This document shows positions 36,455 through 45,136 of a DNA stretch of 64,000 bases, in pieces; the stretch's first letter is position 1; each line of letters begins with the position of its first letter. A model generated the notes under the pieces. That model saw only the letters and a list, made by a program, of their open reading frames with translations, made no database searches and was not told where the DNA came from. Origin of the DNA: Nocardioides pini (GTDB taxonomy: Bacteria; Actinomycetota; Actinomycetes; Propionibacteriales; Nocardioidaceae); contig NZ_JAPPUX010000004.1 in the NCBI RefSeq assembly GCF_026712185.1, forward strand, positions 186,001 to 250,000. The letters are read 5' to 3'. The position numbers were made by a program, and so were the translations under genes.

Positions 36455-37866
36455 GTGGTGCTTCCTTCCTTGCCGCTCCCGAAGAGGAGGTCGTCGGCGA
36501 TCAGTTCCAGCGCCGCCCCCCGCGATGCCTTCACCAGGACGACATCAGCAGCCGAGACATTGTGCCGCAGCCAGTCGGACGCTTCGTCACGCCCCGCCGT
36601 GGTGATGGTCACTCCCCCGCCTCCGGGGGCCCCGGCGACCGCGTCGTAGCCCTGCGCGATGCCGGCCGCGTCGGCGCCGACGGCCACCAGCACGTCGACC
36701 CCGGCCCGGGCGGCGTACTCACCGACACCACGGTGGGCCTCGGCCGCCCCGTCGCCGAGCTCGAGCATCTGGCCCAGCACGGCGACCGTACGCCGGCCCG
36801 TGCGCGTCCCCATGCCCGCGAGGGTCTCCAGGGCGGCCCGCATCGACTCGGGGTTGGCGTTGTAGGCGTCGTTGAGGACGACGAGCCCGTCGGCGCGCTC
36901 GGTCAGCTCCATGCGCCACCGGCTGGCCGGTACGGCGTCGGCGAGCGAGTCGGCGACGGTGTCGAGGTCGAGTCCCGCGGCGAGGGCCATCGCGGCGGCC
37001 GCGGCCGCGTTGCGCCACTGGTAGGCGCCGACCTGCGCGAGGTGCACGGTGGCGCCGGACCCGCGGTGGGCCAGCTCGAACGACTGCCGGCCGAGCTCGT
37101 CGACGGTGACCTCGCTGACGGCGACGTCGGGCGTGCGGCCGTCCGTCGGCCCGCCGAAGGTGACCACCTGGGCCGCGGTGCGCCGGGCCATCGCGGCGAC
37201 GAGCTCGTCGTCGGCGTTGAGCACGGCGGTGCCGTCGGCGGGCAGTGCCTCGACGATCTCGCCCTTGGCGCGCGCGATCGCCTCCCGGCTGCCGAACTCG
37301 CCGATGTGGGCGGTGCCGACGTTGAGCACGGCGGCGACCCGGGGCGGCGCGATCGCGCACAGCTCGGCGATGTGCCCGACTCCTCGCGCCCCCATCTCGA
37401 CGACGAGGTAGCGGGTGTCGGGGGTCGCCCGCAGCACGGTCAGCGGCACTCCCAGCTCGTTGTTGAAGTTGCCGCGCGTCGCGACCGTCGGCCCGGACTC
37501 CGACAGCAGGTGGGCGAGGTAGTCCTTGGTGCCGGTCTTGCCCTGCGAGCCGGTCATCGCGAGGACGACGACCTCGGGGAGGCGGTCGACGACGTGACGC
37601 GCGAGCAGCCCGAGTGCGACGGTGACGTCGTCCACCACGACGGTCGGCAGCCCGGTGGGCCGGGTGCCGAGGACCGCCACGGCGCCGGCGTGCCCGGCGG
37701 CAGCCGCCAGGTCGTGGCCGTCGACCCGCTCGCCGGCCACGGCCACGAAGAGGCCGCCGGCCTCCGGGGTGCGGGTGTCGACGAACGCGCCACCGGTGAC
37801 CACCGCCTCGCCGTGGGCCGTGCCGCCGACCACGGCGGCGACCTCGTCGAGGGTCATCTCGATCAT
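36451..37866 (-). CDS. murF: UDP-N-acetylmuramoyl-tripeptide-D-alanyl-D-alanine ligase
   Basis: A 471-aa Mur ligase adding D-Ala-D-Ala. It begins MIEMTLDEVAAVVGGTAHGEAVVTGGAFVDTRTPEAGGLFVAVAGERVDGHDLAAAA, with the P-loop as MTGSQGKTGTKDYLAHLL, where Gln-Gly-Lys-Thr-Gly replaces the more usual TGSxGKTTTK. LNVGTAHIGEFGSREAIARAKGEIVEAL and VVLNDAYNANPESMRAALETLA follow. ATGA overlap with murE upstream. Confidence 0.95.
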   Translation of the reverse strand: MIEMTLDEVAAVVGGTAHGEAVVTGGAFVDTRTPEAGGLFVAVAGERVDGHDLAAAAGHAGAVAVLGTRPTGLPTVVVDDVTVALGLLARHVVDRLPEVVVLAMTGSQGKTGTKDYLAHLLSESGPTVATRGNFNNELGVPLTVLRATPDTRYLVVEMGARGVGHIAELCAIAPPRVAAVLNVGTAHIGEFGSREAIARAKGEIVEALPADGTAVLNADDELVAAMARRTAAQVVTFGGPTDGRTPDVAVSEVTVDELGRQSFELAHRGSGATVHLAQVGAYQWRNAAAAAAMALAAGLDLDTVADSLADAVPASRWRMELTERADGLVVLNDAYNANPESMRAALETLAGMGTRTGRRTVAVLGQMLELGDGAAEAHRGVGEYAARAGVDVLVAVGADAAGIAQGYDAVAGAPGGGGVTITTAGRDEASDWLRHNVSAADVVLVKASRGAALELIADDLLFGSGKEGSTT

Positions 37867-39449
37867 GCGTCTCCTCCGGCCCGGTCGGCGTCGTCGGCGG
37901 CGCGGTGGTCCTGCGCGAGCGCGCGGACCTCCTCGGCGGCGACCTCGCGGTCGTCGAACGGGTGCACCACGTCCCCGACCTCCTGTCCGGTCTCGTGGCC
38001 CTTGCCGGCGACCAGCACGACGTCGCCGGGGCGCGCGCGGCGCACGGCCTCGCGGATCGCGAGCCGGCGGTCGCCCACCTCGACCACCTCGGCAGGACCG
38101 CGGGCCCCGGCGAGGACGGCGGCGCGGATCGACGCGGGGTCCTCCGTGCGGGGGTTGTCGTCGGTGACCACCACGACGTCGGCGAGCCGTGCGGCGATCT
38201 CGCCCATCACCGGGCGCTTGACGGTGTCGCGGTCGCCGCCGGCACCCACCACGACCAGGAGCTGCCCGTCGGTCAGCGGTCGCAGGGTCGCCAGCACCGC
38301 CTCGAGGGCGTCGGGCTTGTGCGCGTAGTCGACGACCACGGTGAAGTCCTGCCCGGCCGAGACCTGCTCGAGCCGGCCCGGGACCCCGCCGACCCGGGCG
38401 ATGCCGTCGGCCACCTCTCGCGGGTCGAGCCCGGCGAGCGCCGCCGAGGCGATGGCGGCGAGCGCGTTGGAGACGTTGAACTCGCCCGGCACGTGGATCT
38501 GCGCGCGCAGCTCGACGTCGGGACCCAGGACGGTGAAGCTGGCGCCGCCGGGCGTGAGGTCGACGTCGACGGCCCGCCAGTCGGCGTCCGCGCCGCGCGA
38601 GGAGTACGTCGACATGGGGATGCTGGCGACCTCGAGGAGGCGACGGCCGAACTCGTCGTCGACGTTGGTCAGCCCGACGCGGGCCCGCTCCGGGGTGAAG
38701 AGGCCGGCCTTGGCGGCGAAGTAGTCGTCGAGGTCGGCGTGGAAGTCGAGGTGGTCGCGCCCGAGGTTGAGGAAGGTCGCGACGTCGAACACGACGCCGT
38801 CGACCCGGCCGAGGACGAGCGCGTGGCTGGACACCTCCATGGCGCACGTGTCGACGCCGCGCTCGCGCATCACCGCGAAGAGGCCGTGCAGGTCGGGCGC
38901 CTCCGGCGTGGTGAGCGGCGTCTTGACGTCCGCGCCCGCGATCCGGGTGCCGTTGGTGCCGATGACCGCCGAGGTGACACCGGCCTCGGTGAGGCCCTGC
39001 TCGAGCACCCGGGTCGTGGTGGTCTTGCCCTGGGTGCCGGTGACGCCGATGACGCGCAGGGCGGTGGCCGGGTCCCCGTAGACGTGCGCGGCGAGCCGCC
39101 CCAGCACGCGGCGCGGGTCCGCCACCACGAGCGCCGGCGTGCCCGGGAGGATCCGGTCGAGGCCGGCCGCGTCGGTGAGCACGACGACCGCCCCTGCCTC
39201 GACGGCCTGCGCGGCGAAGTCCGCACCGTGGGCGCGGGTGCCCGGCAGGGCGGCGTACAGGTCACCGGGTCGCACGCGGGCGGTGCTCAGCGAGATGCCG
39301 GAAACGGCGACGTCGAGGTCGCCGTGGACGGCCACGTCGGTGATCGTCGAGAGCCAGTCGGCGAGCTCGGTCGCAGGGGTCGCCGGGGACTGCTGCGGAC
39401 GCGTCGCACTCACGGGCTCGTGCACCGCCCGAGCGTATCGAGTCACCAC
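37863..39449 (-). CDS. murE: UDP-N-acetylmuramoyl-L-alanyl-D-glutamate ligase for the third residue (MurE)
   Basis: A 528-aa Mur ligase. Features: SGISLSTARVRPGDLYAALPGTRAHGADF, ATP loop VIGVTGTQGKTTTTRVLEQGL, TCAMEVSSHALVLGRVDGV, NLGRDHLDFHADLDDYFAAKAGLF, VVVDYAHKPDALEAVLATLRP, and the amino-acid-selecting motif TDDNPRTEDPASIRAAVLAGA. DNPR is typical of meso-diaminopimelate-adding enzymes. As some Nocardioides-type walls contain LL-diaminopimelate, the exact isomer cannot be read from sequence. Tandem GTG codons overlap the ftsI stop. Confidence 0.94.
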   Translation of the reverse strand: MVTRYARAVHEPVSATRPQQSPATPATELADWLSTITDVAVHGDLDVAVSGISLSTARVRPGDLYAALPGTRAHGADFAAQAVEAGAVVVLTDAAGLDRILPGTPALVVADPRRVLGRLAAHVYGDPATALRVIGVTGTQGKTTTTRVLEQGLTEAGVTSAVIGTNGTRIAGADVKTPLTTPEAPDLHGLFAVMRERGVDTCAMEVSSHALVLGRVDGVVFDVATFLNLGRDHLDFHADLDDYFAAKAGLFTPERARVGLTNVDDEFGRRLLEVASIPMSTYSSRGADADWRAVDVDLTPGGASFTVLGPDVELRAQIHVPGEFNVSNALAAIASAALAGLDPREVADGIARVGGVPGRLEQVSAGQDFTVVVDYAHKPDALEAVLATLRPLTDGQLLVVVGAGGDRDTVKRPVMGEIAARLADVVVVTDDNPRTEDPASIRAAVLAGARGPAEVVEVGDRRLAIREAVRRARPGDVVLVAGKGHETGQEVGDVVHPFDDREVAAEEVRALAQDHRAADDADRAGGDA

Positions 39450-41227
39450 TCGACGGGCAGGCGCGACGGCTTGCCGTCGGTCGGCTCGACGCCGTAGCGG
39501 CCCAGGACGTAGCCCATGATCCGGGAGAACACCGGCCCGGCGATCGAGCCGCCGCCCCCGTCGACCTTGGGGGCGTGGACCACGACGTAGACCGTGAACC
39601 GCGCGTCGTCGGCCGGGGCGAAGCCGCCGAAGGACACCGAGGTGCTGCCGTCGTAGCCGGTGCCGTCGCTGGCGACCCGCTGGGCGGTGCCGGTCTTGCC
39701 GGCCACGAGGTAGCCCGGCACCTGCGCCGCCGGCGCGACGCCGTCCTCGGGGTCGACGACCTTCTCCATCATGCGGGCAGTGGCGCGGGCGGCCTGCTTG
39801 CTGACGACCCGTGTGCGGGTGGCGACGTCGGTGCCGACGGTGACCCCGTCGTCGGTGACCGCGGAGCCGGCGATCAGGCTCGGCGACACGCGCACGCCTC
39901 CGTTGGCGACCGTGTTCACGGCCGCCGCCATCTGGGCGACGTTGACCGAGAGGGACTGGCCGAACGCGACGCGGTCCTTGGTCTGCGAGCTCATCGCCTC
40001 ACCCGGCGTGAGGATGCCGGGGGTCTCGCCGCGCACCCCGACGTCGGTGCGCTGACCGAGGCCGAACCTCTGCAGGTAGGAGACCAGCTCGACCGGCGAG
40101 AACGCGTCGGCGGCGAGCACCGTGCCGATGTTGGAGGACTTGGCGATGATGCCGGCGAGCGTGAGCCGGATGGTGCCGTGGTCGAACCAGTCGCCGATGA
40201 CCCGGTCCTGGCGGGCGAGGCTCGGCGGCACCTTGAAGCGCTGGCGCGGGAACGCCTTGCCGGCGTCGATCAGGGAGGCGGCGGTGAGCACCTTCTCCAC
40301 CGAGCCGGGCTCGTAGGTGTCGCTCATGGCGCGCGAGCCGAGATCGTCCTCGTCGGCCTCGGTCGGCGCGTTGGCGTCGAAGGTCGGCACGTCGGCGAGC
40401 GCGAGGATCTCGCCGGTGCGGGTGTCCATCACGACCGCGGCACCGCTCTCGGCGCGGTACTGCCGCACCGACTGCGCGAGCACCTTCTGGGTGAACCACT
40501 GGAGGTCGCGGTCGATGGTCGTGCGCAGCGGCGCACCGTTCTGCGCGGCCTTGAGCGTGCTCTCGCGCAGCGGGATCCGCACGCCCTTGCCGGAGTTGGA
40601 CTGCCACGTCGCCTCGCCGTCGACGCCGGCCAGCTGCTTGTCGAAGGTGCGCTCGAAGCCGCCCAGCGGCTCGTCGGTGCCCATGTAGCCGAGCAGGTTG
40701 GCGGCGACGTCGCCGGAGGGGTACGAGCGGATCGGGTCGTCCTGGAGGCTGATCCCGGTGAACCCGGCCTCGTCGAGCTCGGTGAGGGTGTCGCCGGCAA
40801 GGGTGCTCGGCACCCGGCGGGCGACGTACTCGTAGCGACTGCCCTCCTTGCGGCCACGCAGCGCGGTGAGGGTCTTGAAGTAGTCGACGGAGAGCCGGTC
40901 GGAGAGCAGCCGGGCGAGCTCGGGAGCGCGGTCGGCCGTCAGGTCGGGGTCGGCGATCACCATCTTGCCCTTGACCGAGTCGGCGAGGGGTACGCCGTTG
41001 CGGTCGAGGATGTCGCCCCGCTCGGCGACGAGCGGCACCCGGACCGCGCCCTCGGCGGCCGCGCGCACGGCGTAGGAGCGGGGGTCGACACCCTGGAGCT
41101 GCACGAGCCTGGCCCCGAAGAAGGAGAGGACGATCGCGATGAGGACGAACCCGATGCGCAGTCGCAGCATCGGCGCGCCGCGCGAGGCGCCACGCCTGGT
41201 GCGGGTGCTCGGCACTGGTCTCCTCAT
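39443..41227 (-). CDS. ftsI: septal class B penicillin-binding protein FtsI (PbpB)
   Basis: A 594-aa transpeptidase that cross-links septal peptidoglycan. A basic cytosolic tail is followed by one helix (RIGFVLIAIVLSFFGARLVQL), the PBP dimerisation domain (RGDILDRNGVPLADSV) and the transpeptidase domain: SxxK as YEPGSVEK with nucleophile Ser309, SxN in KSSNIG, KTG in AGKTGTAQRV. The Phe usual in PGS(T/V)FK is Glu here. No C-terminal PASTA domains are present. The ATG precedes the tail; murE overlaps its stop. Confidence 0.95.
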   Translation of the reverse strand: MRRPVPSTRTRRGASRGAPMLRLRIGFVLIAIVLSFFGARLVQLQGVDPRSYAVRAAAEGAVRVPLVAERGDILDRNGVPLADSVKGKMVIADPDLTADRAPELARLLSDRLSVDYFKTLTALRGRKEGSRYEYVARRVPSTLAGDTLTELDEAGFTGISLQDDPIRSYPSGDVAANLLGYMGTDEPLGGFERTFDKQLAGVDGEATWQSNSGKGVRIPLRESTLKAAQNGAPLRTTIDRDLQWFTQKVLAQSVRQYRAESGAAVVMDTRTGEILALADVPTFDANAPTEADEDDLGSRAMSDTYEPGSVEKVLTAASLIDAGKAFPRQRFKVPPSLARQDRVIGDWFDHGTIRLTLAGIIAKSSNIGTVLAADAFSPVELVSYLQRFGLGQRTDVGVRGETPGILTPGEAMSSQTKDRVAFGQSLSVNVAQMAAAVNTVANGGVRVSPSLIAGSAVTDDGVTVGTDVATRTRVVSKQAARATARMMEKVVDPEDGVAPAAQVPGYLVAGKTGTAQRVASDGTGYDGSTSVSFGGFAPADDARFTVYVVVHAPKVDGGGGSIAGPVFSRIMGYVLGRYGVEPTDGKPSRLPVEW

Positions 41228-41306
41228 TTCCCGGTCGGCTCCCGGCTGGGTCCGACCTGCTCGACAATCTAGGCGCGCGGTGGCGCCGAACGGCGTGACC
41301 GCGCCG

Positions 41307-41867
41307 TCAGCGGTTGCGCGACTTGCGGGGCTTGGCGTTCGCCACGCCGGGGTCCGTCGCGGCCTGCTCCTCGACGGTCGGCGCGGCGGGCACCTCGACG
41401 TACGTCGGCTCGGGCGCCAGGATCGCCGGCTTGATCGGCGCCGGCGGCTGCAGCTGGATGGCGTTCTCCCGGGTGGCGGGCGTCCGCTCGCCGGTGGTCC
41501 TGCCGGTCTCGAGGTCGAGGAACACCGGGGCCGACGGGATCACCATGCCCATCGCCTGGGCCTCGGTCGCCACGCGCTGCGGGTTGCGGAGCTCGTCGAG
41601 CTCCATGCGCAACGTCTGCTCGCGGGCGGCCAGGGTGTCGGCCTCGGTCTCGAGCGCGGAGGCGGTGAACGACGCCTGCTGCATGGAGGTGTTGAACAGG
41701 AGCAGTCCCACGATGCCGCCGACGAGGACCAGGCTCACGAGCGTCACGAACGGCACGCGGGGGGCGCGGGTCCGCACGCGCGGCACGACGGTCAGACGGG
41801 CCTTGTCGACCGCCTCCTGGGCGATCCGCGTGACCCGGGTCCGGGGCTGGAGGGCGGGACTGCTCAT
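41307..41867 (-). CDS. ftsL: FtsL-like division protein
   Basis: A 186-aa small bitopic protein. A basic cytosolic stretch ([11 protein letters not shown]), one transmembrane helix ([22 protein letters not shown]) and a leucine-zipper-like coiled coil ([41 protein letters not shown]) match FtsL. An unusual Pro-rich tail ([22 protein letters not shown]) follows. It would form the FtsQLB complex that activates FtsW-FtsI. Position between rsmH and ftsI and the ATGA overlap with rsmH support the call. Confidence 0.9.
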   Translation of the reverse strand: MSSPALQPRTRVTRIAQEAVDKARLTVVPRVRTRAPRVPFVTLVSLVLVGGIVGLLLFNTSMQQASFTASALETEADTLAAREQTLRMELDELRNPQRVATEAQAMGMVIPSAPVFLDLETGRTTGERTPATRENAIQLQPPAPIKPAILAPEPTYVEVPAAPTVEEQAATDPGVANAKPRKSRNR

Positions 41868-42847
41868 CGGGCGGCTCCTGGGGAAGAGGGAGAGGACGAG
41901 GACGGGAGGACGCGCTCGACGGCGCGCAGGCGGACGGAGGCTGCTCGGGGGTTCTCGGCGATCTCGTGATCGTCGGCCTGCTCCGCACCGCGGGTGACGA
42001 GCCGCAGGGCCGGCTCGGCGCCCTCCGGCACGAACGGCAGGTCCGGCGGCACGTCGAGCCGGGTGGCGTCGGCGAAGGCCCGCTTGACCAGCCGGTCCTC
42101 GAGCGAGTGGTAGGACTCCACGACCACGCGGCCACCGACCCCGATGGCCTCGATCGACGCGGGGATGGCCCGGCGGAGCACGGCGAGCTCGTCGTTGACC
42201 GCCATCCGCAGCGCCTGGAACGTGCGCTTGGCCGGGTGGCCGCCCGTCCGACGTGCCGGCGCGGGGATCGTCGCGTAGAGCAGCTCGACGAGGTCGGCGC
42301 TGGTGGTGAACGGCGTCGACTCGCGACGGCGGACGACCTCGCGGGCGATCCTGCTCGCGAACTTCTCCTCGCCGTACTCCCGCAGGATGCGGGTCAGCTC
42401 CTGGGCCGTGGCGGTGTTGAGGAGCTCGGCCGCGGTGCGGCCGGTCGTCGGGTCCATCCGCATGTCGAGCGGCGCGTCCTCGGCGTAGGCGAAGCCGCGC
42501 TCGCGGACGTCGAGCTGCATCGAGGAGACCCCGAGGTCGAAGAACACGGCGTCGACGTGGTCGAGCCCGAGCGAGCCCACCACCTCGGGCAGCTCGTCGT
42601 ACACCGCGTGGACGGCGGTGAAGCGCTCACCGTGCGCCGCGAGCCGCTCGCGCGACATCTGCAGGGCGGCCGGGTCGCGGTCGATGCCGATCACCCGGGC
42701 GTTCGGGAGGCGCTCGAGGACCGCCTCGCTGTGGCCGCCGAGGCCCAGCGTGCAGTCGACGTAGACCGAGCCGGGTGCCTCCAGCGCAGGCGCCAGCAGG
42801 GCGACGACCCGGTCGAGGAGCACCGGGGCGTGGCGGGGAGTCGTCAT
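41864..42847 (-). CDS. rsmH: 16S rRNA (cytosine(1402)-N4)-methyltransferase RsmH
   Basis: A 327-aa SAM methyltransferase acting on 16S rRNA C1402. N terminus [19 protein letters not shown] motif [35 protein letters not shown], then [31 protein letters not shown] and [23 protein letters not shown]; the C terminus has [23 protein letters not shown]. It is part of the canonical dcw order, 4 bp after the 53-aa membrane protein. Confidence 0.96.
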   Translation of the reverse strand: MTTPRHAPVLLDRVVALLAPALEAPGSVYVDCTLGLGGHSEAVLERLPNARVIGIDRDPAALQMSRERLAAHGERFTAVHAVYDELPEVVGSLGLDHVDAVFFDLGVSSMQLDVRERGFAYAEDAPLDMRMDPTTGRTAAELLNTATAQELTRILREYGEEKFASRIAREVVRRRESTPFTTSADLVELLYATIPAPARRTGGHPAKRTFQALRMAVNDELAVLRRAIPASIEAIGVGGRVVVESYHSLEDRLVKRAFADATRLDVPPDLPFVPEGAEPALRLVTRGAEQADDHEIAENPRAASVRLRAVERVLPSSSSPSSPGAAR

Positions 42848-42851
42848 CTGC

Positions 42852-43013
42852 TCAGCCCTGGGAGCCCAGGTGGGTCAGCAGCAGCAGCGCCAGCGCCAGC
42901 CCGCAGGCCGTGGCGGCCGAGAAGGCGATCAGGGCCGCCGCCTCGCGCGCCTGGTCGCGGACCCGCAGCGGCGGTGCTGCTGCCGTGCGTCCCACGGGCT
43001 GGGTGGTGCTCAT
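42852..43013 (-). CDS. 53-aa single-pass membrane protein between mraZ and rsmH
   Basis: A small protein beginning [24 protein letters not shown], with one hydrophobic helix ([25 protein letters not shown]) and almost no outside tail. It ends 4 bp before the rsmH start, in step with the tight packing of the cluster. I recognise no family. Its short basic head and single helix resemble division-associated microproteins in general shape only. In-frame coding to an upstream ATG is possible, but the segment before MSTT looks non-coding. Confidence 0.6.
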   Translation of the reverse strand: MSTTQPVGRTAAAPPLRVRDQAREAAALIAFSAATACGLALALLLLTHLGSQG

Positions 43014-43299
43014 GGTCTCGACCCCACTGGTGTGCTGCGGATGTGCTGGCTGGGTGCTGCTGGGTCCTGCTGCGTTGGCGGTGCGGCTGACACTCCCCGT
43101 CGTGTGGCACGGGGCGAGCCGCCGCACCAGGTCCCTGCCCGCTCCCCTGCGAAGGGGAAAAGCCCTCTGGTGCCGGGGAAGTGCCCCAGATGGCCACGCG
43201 AGGAGCGGGCTCGAGACCTGGTGATACGGGTCGCGATGTCAGCTGTGGAGTTGTCGGGTGGTGCCGGGTGGTGCCGGGTGGTGCGGGGTGGTGCTGGCC
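43014..43299 (-). other. 286-bp gap between mraZ and the 53-aa protein gene
   Basis: Contains the 10-bp repeat array next to the mraZ stop, a CCCCT/AGGGG mini-hairpin near 43144-43157 and short TGGGTGCTGC-like decamers near 43050-43070. No second gene is evident. Confidence 0.5.
43251..43297 (+). repeat. 10-bp tandem repeat array just downstream of mraZ
   Basis: The unit GTGCCGGGTG occurs at 43261-43270 and 43271-43280, with one-mismatch GTGCGGGGTG at 43281-43290 and partial units at each end. Read on the plus strand it is TGGTG followed by 5 variable bases, the same periodicity as the mraZ promoter array. Confidence 0.8.
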
Positions 43300-43728
43300 T
43301 CAGATGCCGGGGAAGACCTCGTCGCTGAGCTCGGAGAACTTCTGCTCCTGCTCCTCGGAGTAGGTCGCCCAGGCGGTCGGGTCCCAGATCTCGATCCGGT
43401 TCATCGACCCGATGACGACGCACTCCTTGCGGAGCGAGGCGTACTCCCGCAGGGGTGCGGGGATGTTGATGCGTCCCTGCTTGTCCGGCACCTCCTGGCT
43501 GGCGGCGGCGAACAGCATGCGGACGTAGTCGCGGGTGTTCTTCTGCGTGACCGGCGCCTCGCGGAGCCGGTCGGTGAGCTTCTCGAAGTCGGCCATGGAC
43601 CAGACGGTGAGGCAGCGCTCCTGACCCCTGGTCACCACGAGTCCCTCCGTCAGCTCGTCCCTGAACTTCGCCGGGAGGAAGAGCCGCCCCTTCTCGTCGA
43701 GCTTGGGCGTGTAGGTGCCGAAGAACAT
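43300..43728 (-). CDS. mraZ: MraZ transcriptional regulator of the division and cell-wall cluster
   Basis: A 142-aa AbrB-fold protein, ring-forming in the family. Two copies of the DxxxR-type motif are seen: [21 protein letters not shown] and [20 protein letters not shown]. The start at 43728 ([15 protein letters not shown]) follows GGGAGGTG. In E. coli and mollicutes MraZ binds tandem TGGG-N5-type repeats before its own gene; a four-unit array of this kind is present here. Confidence 0.96.
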   Translation of the reverse strand: MFFGTYTPKLDEKGRLFLPAKFRDELTEGLVVTRGQERCLTVWSMADFEKLTDRLREAPVTQKNTRDYVRMLFAAASQEVPDKQGRINIPAPLREYASLRKECVVIGSMNRIEIWDPTAWATYSEEQEQKFSELSDEVFPGI

Positions 43729-43762
43729 CCGGCACCTCCCCTGCTCGGCGGGCAGATCGACC

Positions 43763-43802
43763 CTGTCCCCCACTTCGCACCACAGTACCCCACTTCACAC
43801 CA
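43763..43802 (-). promoter_or_regulatory. MraZ-box array: four tandem decamers over the mraZ promoter
   Basis: On the minus strand, in order: TGGTGTGAAG, TGGGGTACTG, TGGTGCGAAG, TGGGGGACAG. All begin TGG(T/G)G and are spaced exactly 10 bp, placing them on one helix face. They cover the spacer, -10 and start site of the promoter below. Confidence 0.75.
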
Positions 43803-43809
43803 CCGTCAA
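43782..43809 (-). promoter_or_regulatory. mraZ/dcw cluster promoter (TTGACG, 16 bp, TACTGT)
   Basis: TTGACG at 43804-43809 and TACTGT at 43782-43787 on the minus strand. Expected start near 43775, giving a leader of about 47 nt with a GGGAGGTG site before mraZ. Confidence 0.6.
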
Positions 43810-43904
43810 CCAGATCCGGGGTGTTTCACGCGGCAATTTGGCCCGGCCAGCGGCTCTTGGGCGCCGGCCTCGATGGACCGGACCGAGCCGGTCCACGCCC
43901 GGAC

Positions 43905-43937
43905 CACGCCTGATTCACGCCTGATTCACGCCTGATC
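43905..43937 (+). repeat. three tandem 11-bp repeats
   Basis: CACGCCTGATT at 43905-43915 and 43916-43926, then CACGCCTGATC at 43927-43937, with a partial fourth. A period near one helix turn suggests a protein-binding array. Confidence 0.85.
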
Positions 43938-44125
43938 CACGCTCAGCAGGGCCCGGGTGGAGCGCCGGTGGGGAGAACGGGCCGCCGGTGGTGGAGCGAA
44001 GTGGGGGACGACGGGTCCCCCGGGTGGGGGACGGTCGACGCAGGGAGCCGCGCCGGCCGAGCGGGGCGGGTATGTTGCGCGCACCACATACCGTGGTGAC
44101 GAGCACGCACGAGGGGACGGACAAC

Positions 44126-45136
44126 GTGACGACGACTGGGGTTTCCGGGCAGGCGCCCGACCTGGACACCGTGCGGCGGGTGACCGGCGCCGTACGCCAG
44201 AACATCGAGCGCGTCATCGCGGGCAAGCCCGACGTCGTCAACGCCGCCCTGGTCGTCCTCCTCGCCGAGGGCCACCTCCTCATCGAGGACGTGCCCGGCG
44301 TCGGCAAGACCCAGCTGAGCAAGGCCCTGGCCCGCAGCATCGACTGCTCGGTGCGGCGCATCCAGTTCACCCCGGACCTGCTGCCCTCCGACGTCACCGG
44401 CGTCTCGGTCTTCAACCAGGACACCCGCGAGTTCGAGTTCCGCCCCGGCGGGGTCTTCGCCAACATCGTGGTCGGCGACGAGATCAACCGCGCCTCCCCC
44501 AAGACGCAGTCCGCCCTGCTCGAGGCCATGGAGGAGCGCCAGGTCACGGTCGACAACGCGACCTACATGCTCGAGAAGCCCTTCATGGTCATCGCGACGC
44601 AGAACCCGATCGAGATGGAAGGCACCTACGCCCTCCCCGAGGCACAGCGCGACCGCTTCATGGCGCGCGTCTCGGTCGGCTATCCCGTGGAGTCGGCGGA
44701 GATCGCGATGCTCGAGGGCCACACCGCCCACAACCCGCTCGACGACCTCGAGCCGGTCACCGACGCCGGCGAGATCCGCAAGGTCATCGAGATCGTCGGC
44801 CGGGTGCACGTGTCCTCGGCCGTGCAGCGCTACGCCGTCGCCCTCACCACGGCGACGCGGGCCAGCGGCGACCTGCACCTCGGCGCCTCACCGCGGGCGA
44901 CCCTCCACCTGGTGCGGGCGGCCAAGGCGGTCGCCGCCACGCAGGGGCGTGACTACGTCCTGCCGGACGACATCCACGGCATCACCTCCCCCGTCCTGGC
45001 CCACCGCCTGCTCCCCAACGTCGAGGCGACGATGAGCGGGCGCACGACCGCCGCGATCCTCTCCGGGATCGTGGAGTCGGTGCCGGTCCCCTCGGCGCCC
45101 GGCTCCACCTCGCTCCCACGCGGCAGCCGTGCGTGA
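44126..45136 (+). CDS. MoxR-type AAA+ ATPase
   Basis: A 336-aa AAA+ chaperone-like ATPase. Walker A is EDVPGVGKTQLSKALAR; Walker B lies in ANIVVGDEINRASPKTQSALLEAMEERQVT; sensor 1 is MVIATQNPIEMEGTYALPEAQRDRFM; the lid domain holds LGASPRATLHLVRAAKAVAA and YVLPDDIHGITSPVLAHRL. The GTG (VTTTGVSG) follows GAGGGGACGG. MoxR proteins mature or remodel partner complexes; here the DUF58 and TgpA-like products are likely partners, since moxR's stop overlaps the DUF58 start. Confidence 0.93.
   Translation: MTTTGVSGQAPDLDTVRRVTGAVRQNIERVIAGKPDVVNAALVVLLAEGHLLIEDVPGVGKTQLSKALARSIDCSVRRIQFTPDLLPSDVTGVSVFNQDTREFEFRPGGVFANIVVGDEINRASPKTQSALLEAMEERQVTVDNATYMLEKPFMVIATQNPIEMEGTYALPEAQRDRFMARVSVGYPVESAEIAMLEGHTAHNPLDDLEPVTDAGEIRKVIEIVGRVHVSSAVQRYAVALTTATRASGDLHLGASPRATLHLVRAAKAVAATQGRDYVLPDDIHGITSPVLAHRLLPNVEATMSGRTTAAILSGIVESVPVPSAPGSTSLPRGSRA

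Larger units (their letters stand above)
43729..44125. other. divergent control region between mraZ and moxR
   Basis: About 400 bp without a gene. Beyond the MraZ array it holds a hairpin, TGGACCGG/CCGGTCCA (43874-43895), an 11-bp direct repeat (43905-43937) and an inverted repeat, CACCAC/GTGGTG (44082-44098), over a TACCGT hexamer about 30 nt before the moxR GTG. Confidence 0.6.

Noticed and set aside
43014..43299. A structured RNA or transcription attenuator between mraZ and the 53-aa gene
   Set aside because: Only a 5-bp mini-hairpin without a U-tract was seen; the repeats explain the remaining structure.
43729..44125. RNase P RNA or another conserved ncRNA in the mraZ-moxR gap
   Set aside because: None of the conserved RNase P core sequences was recognised, and the region is explained by promoter-type repeats.
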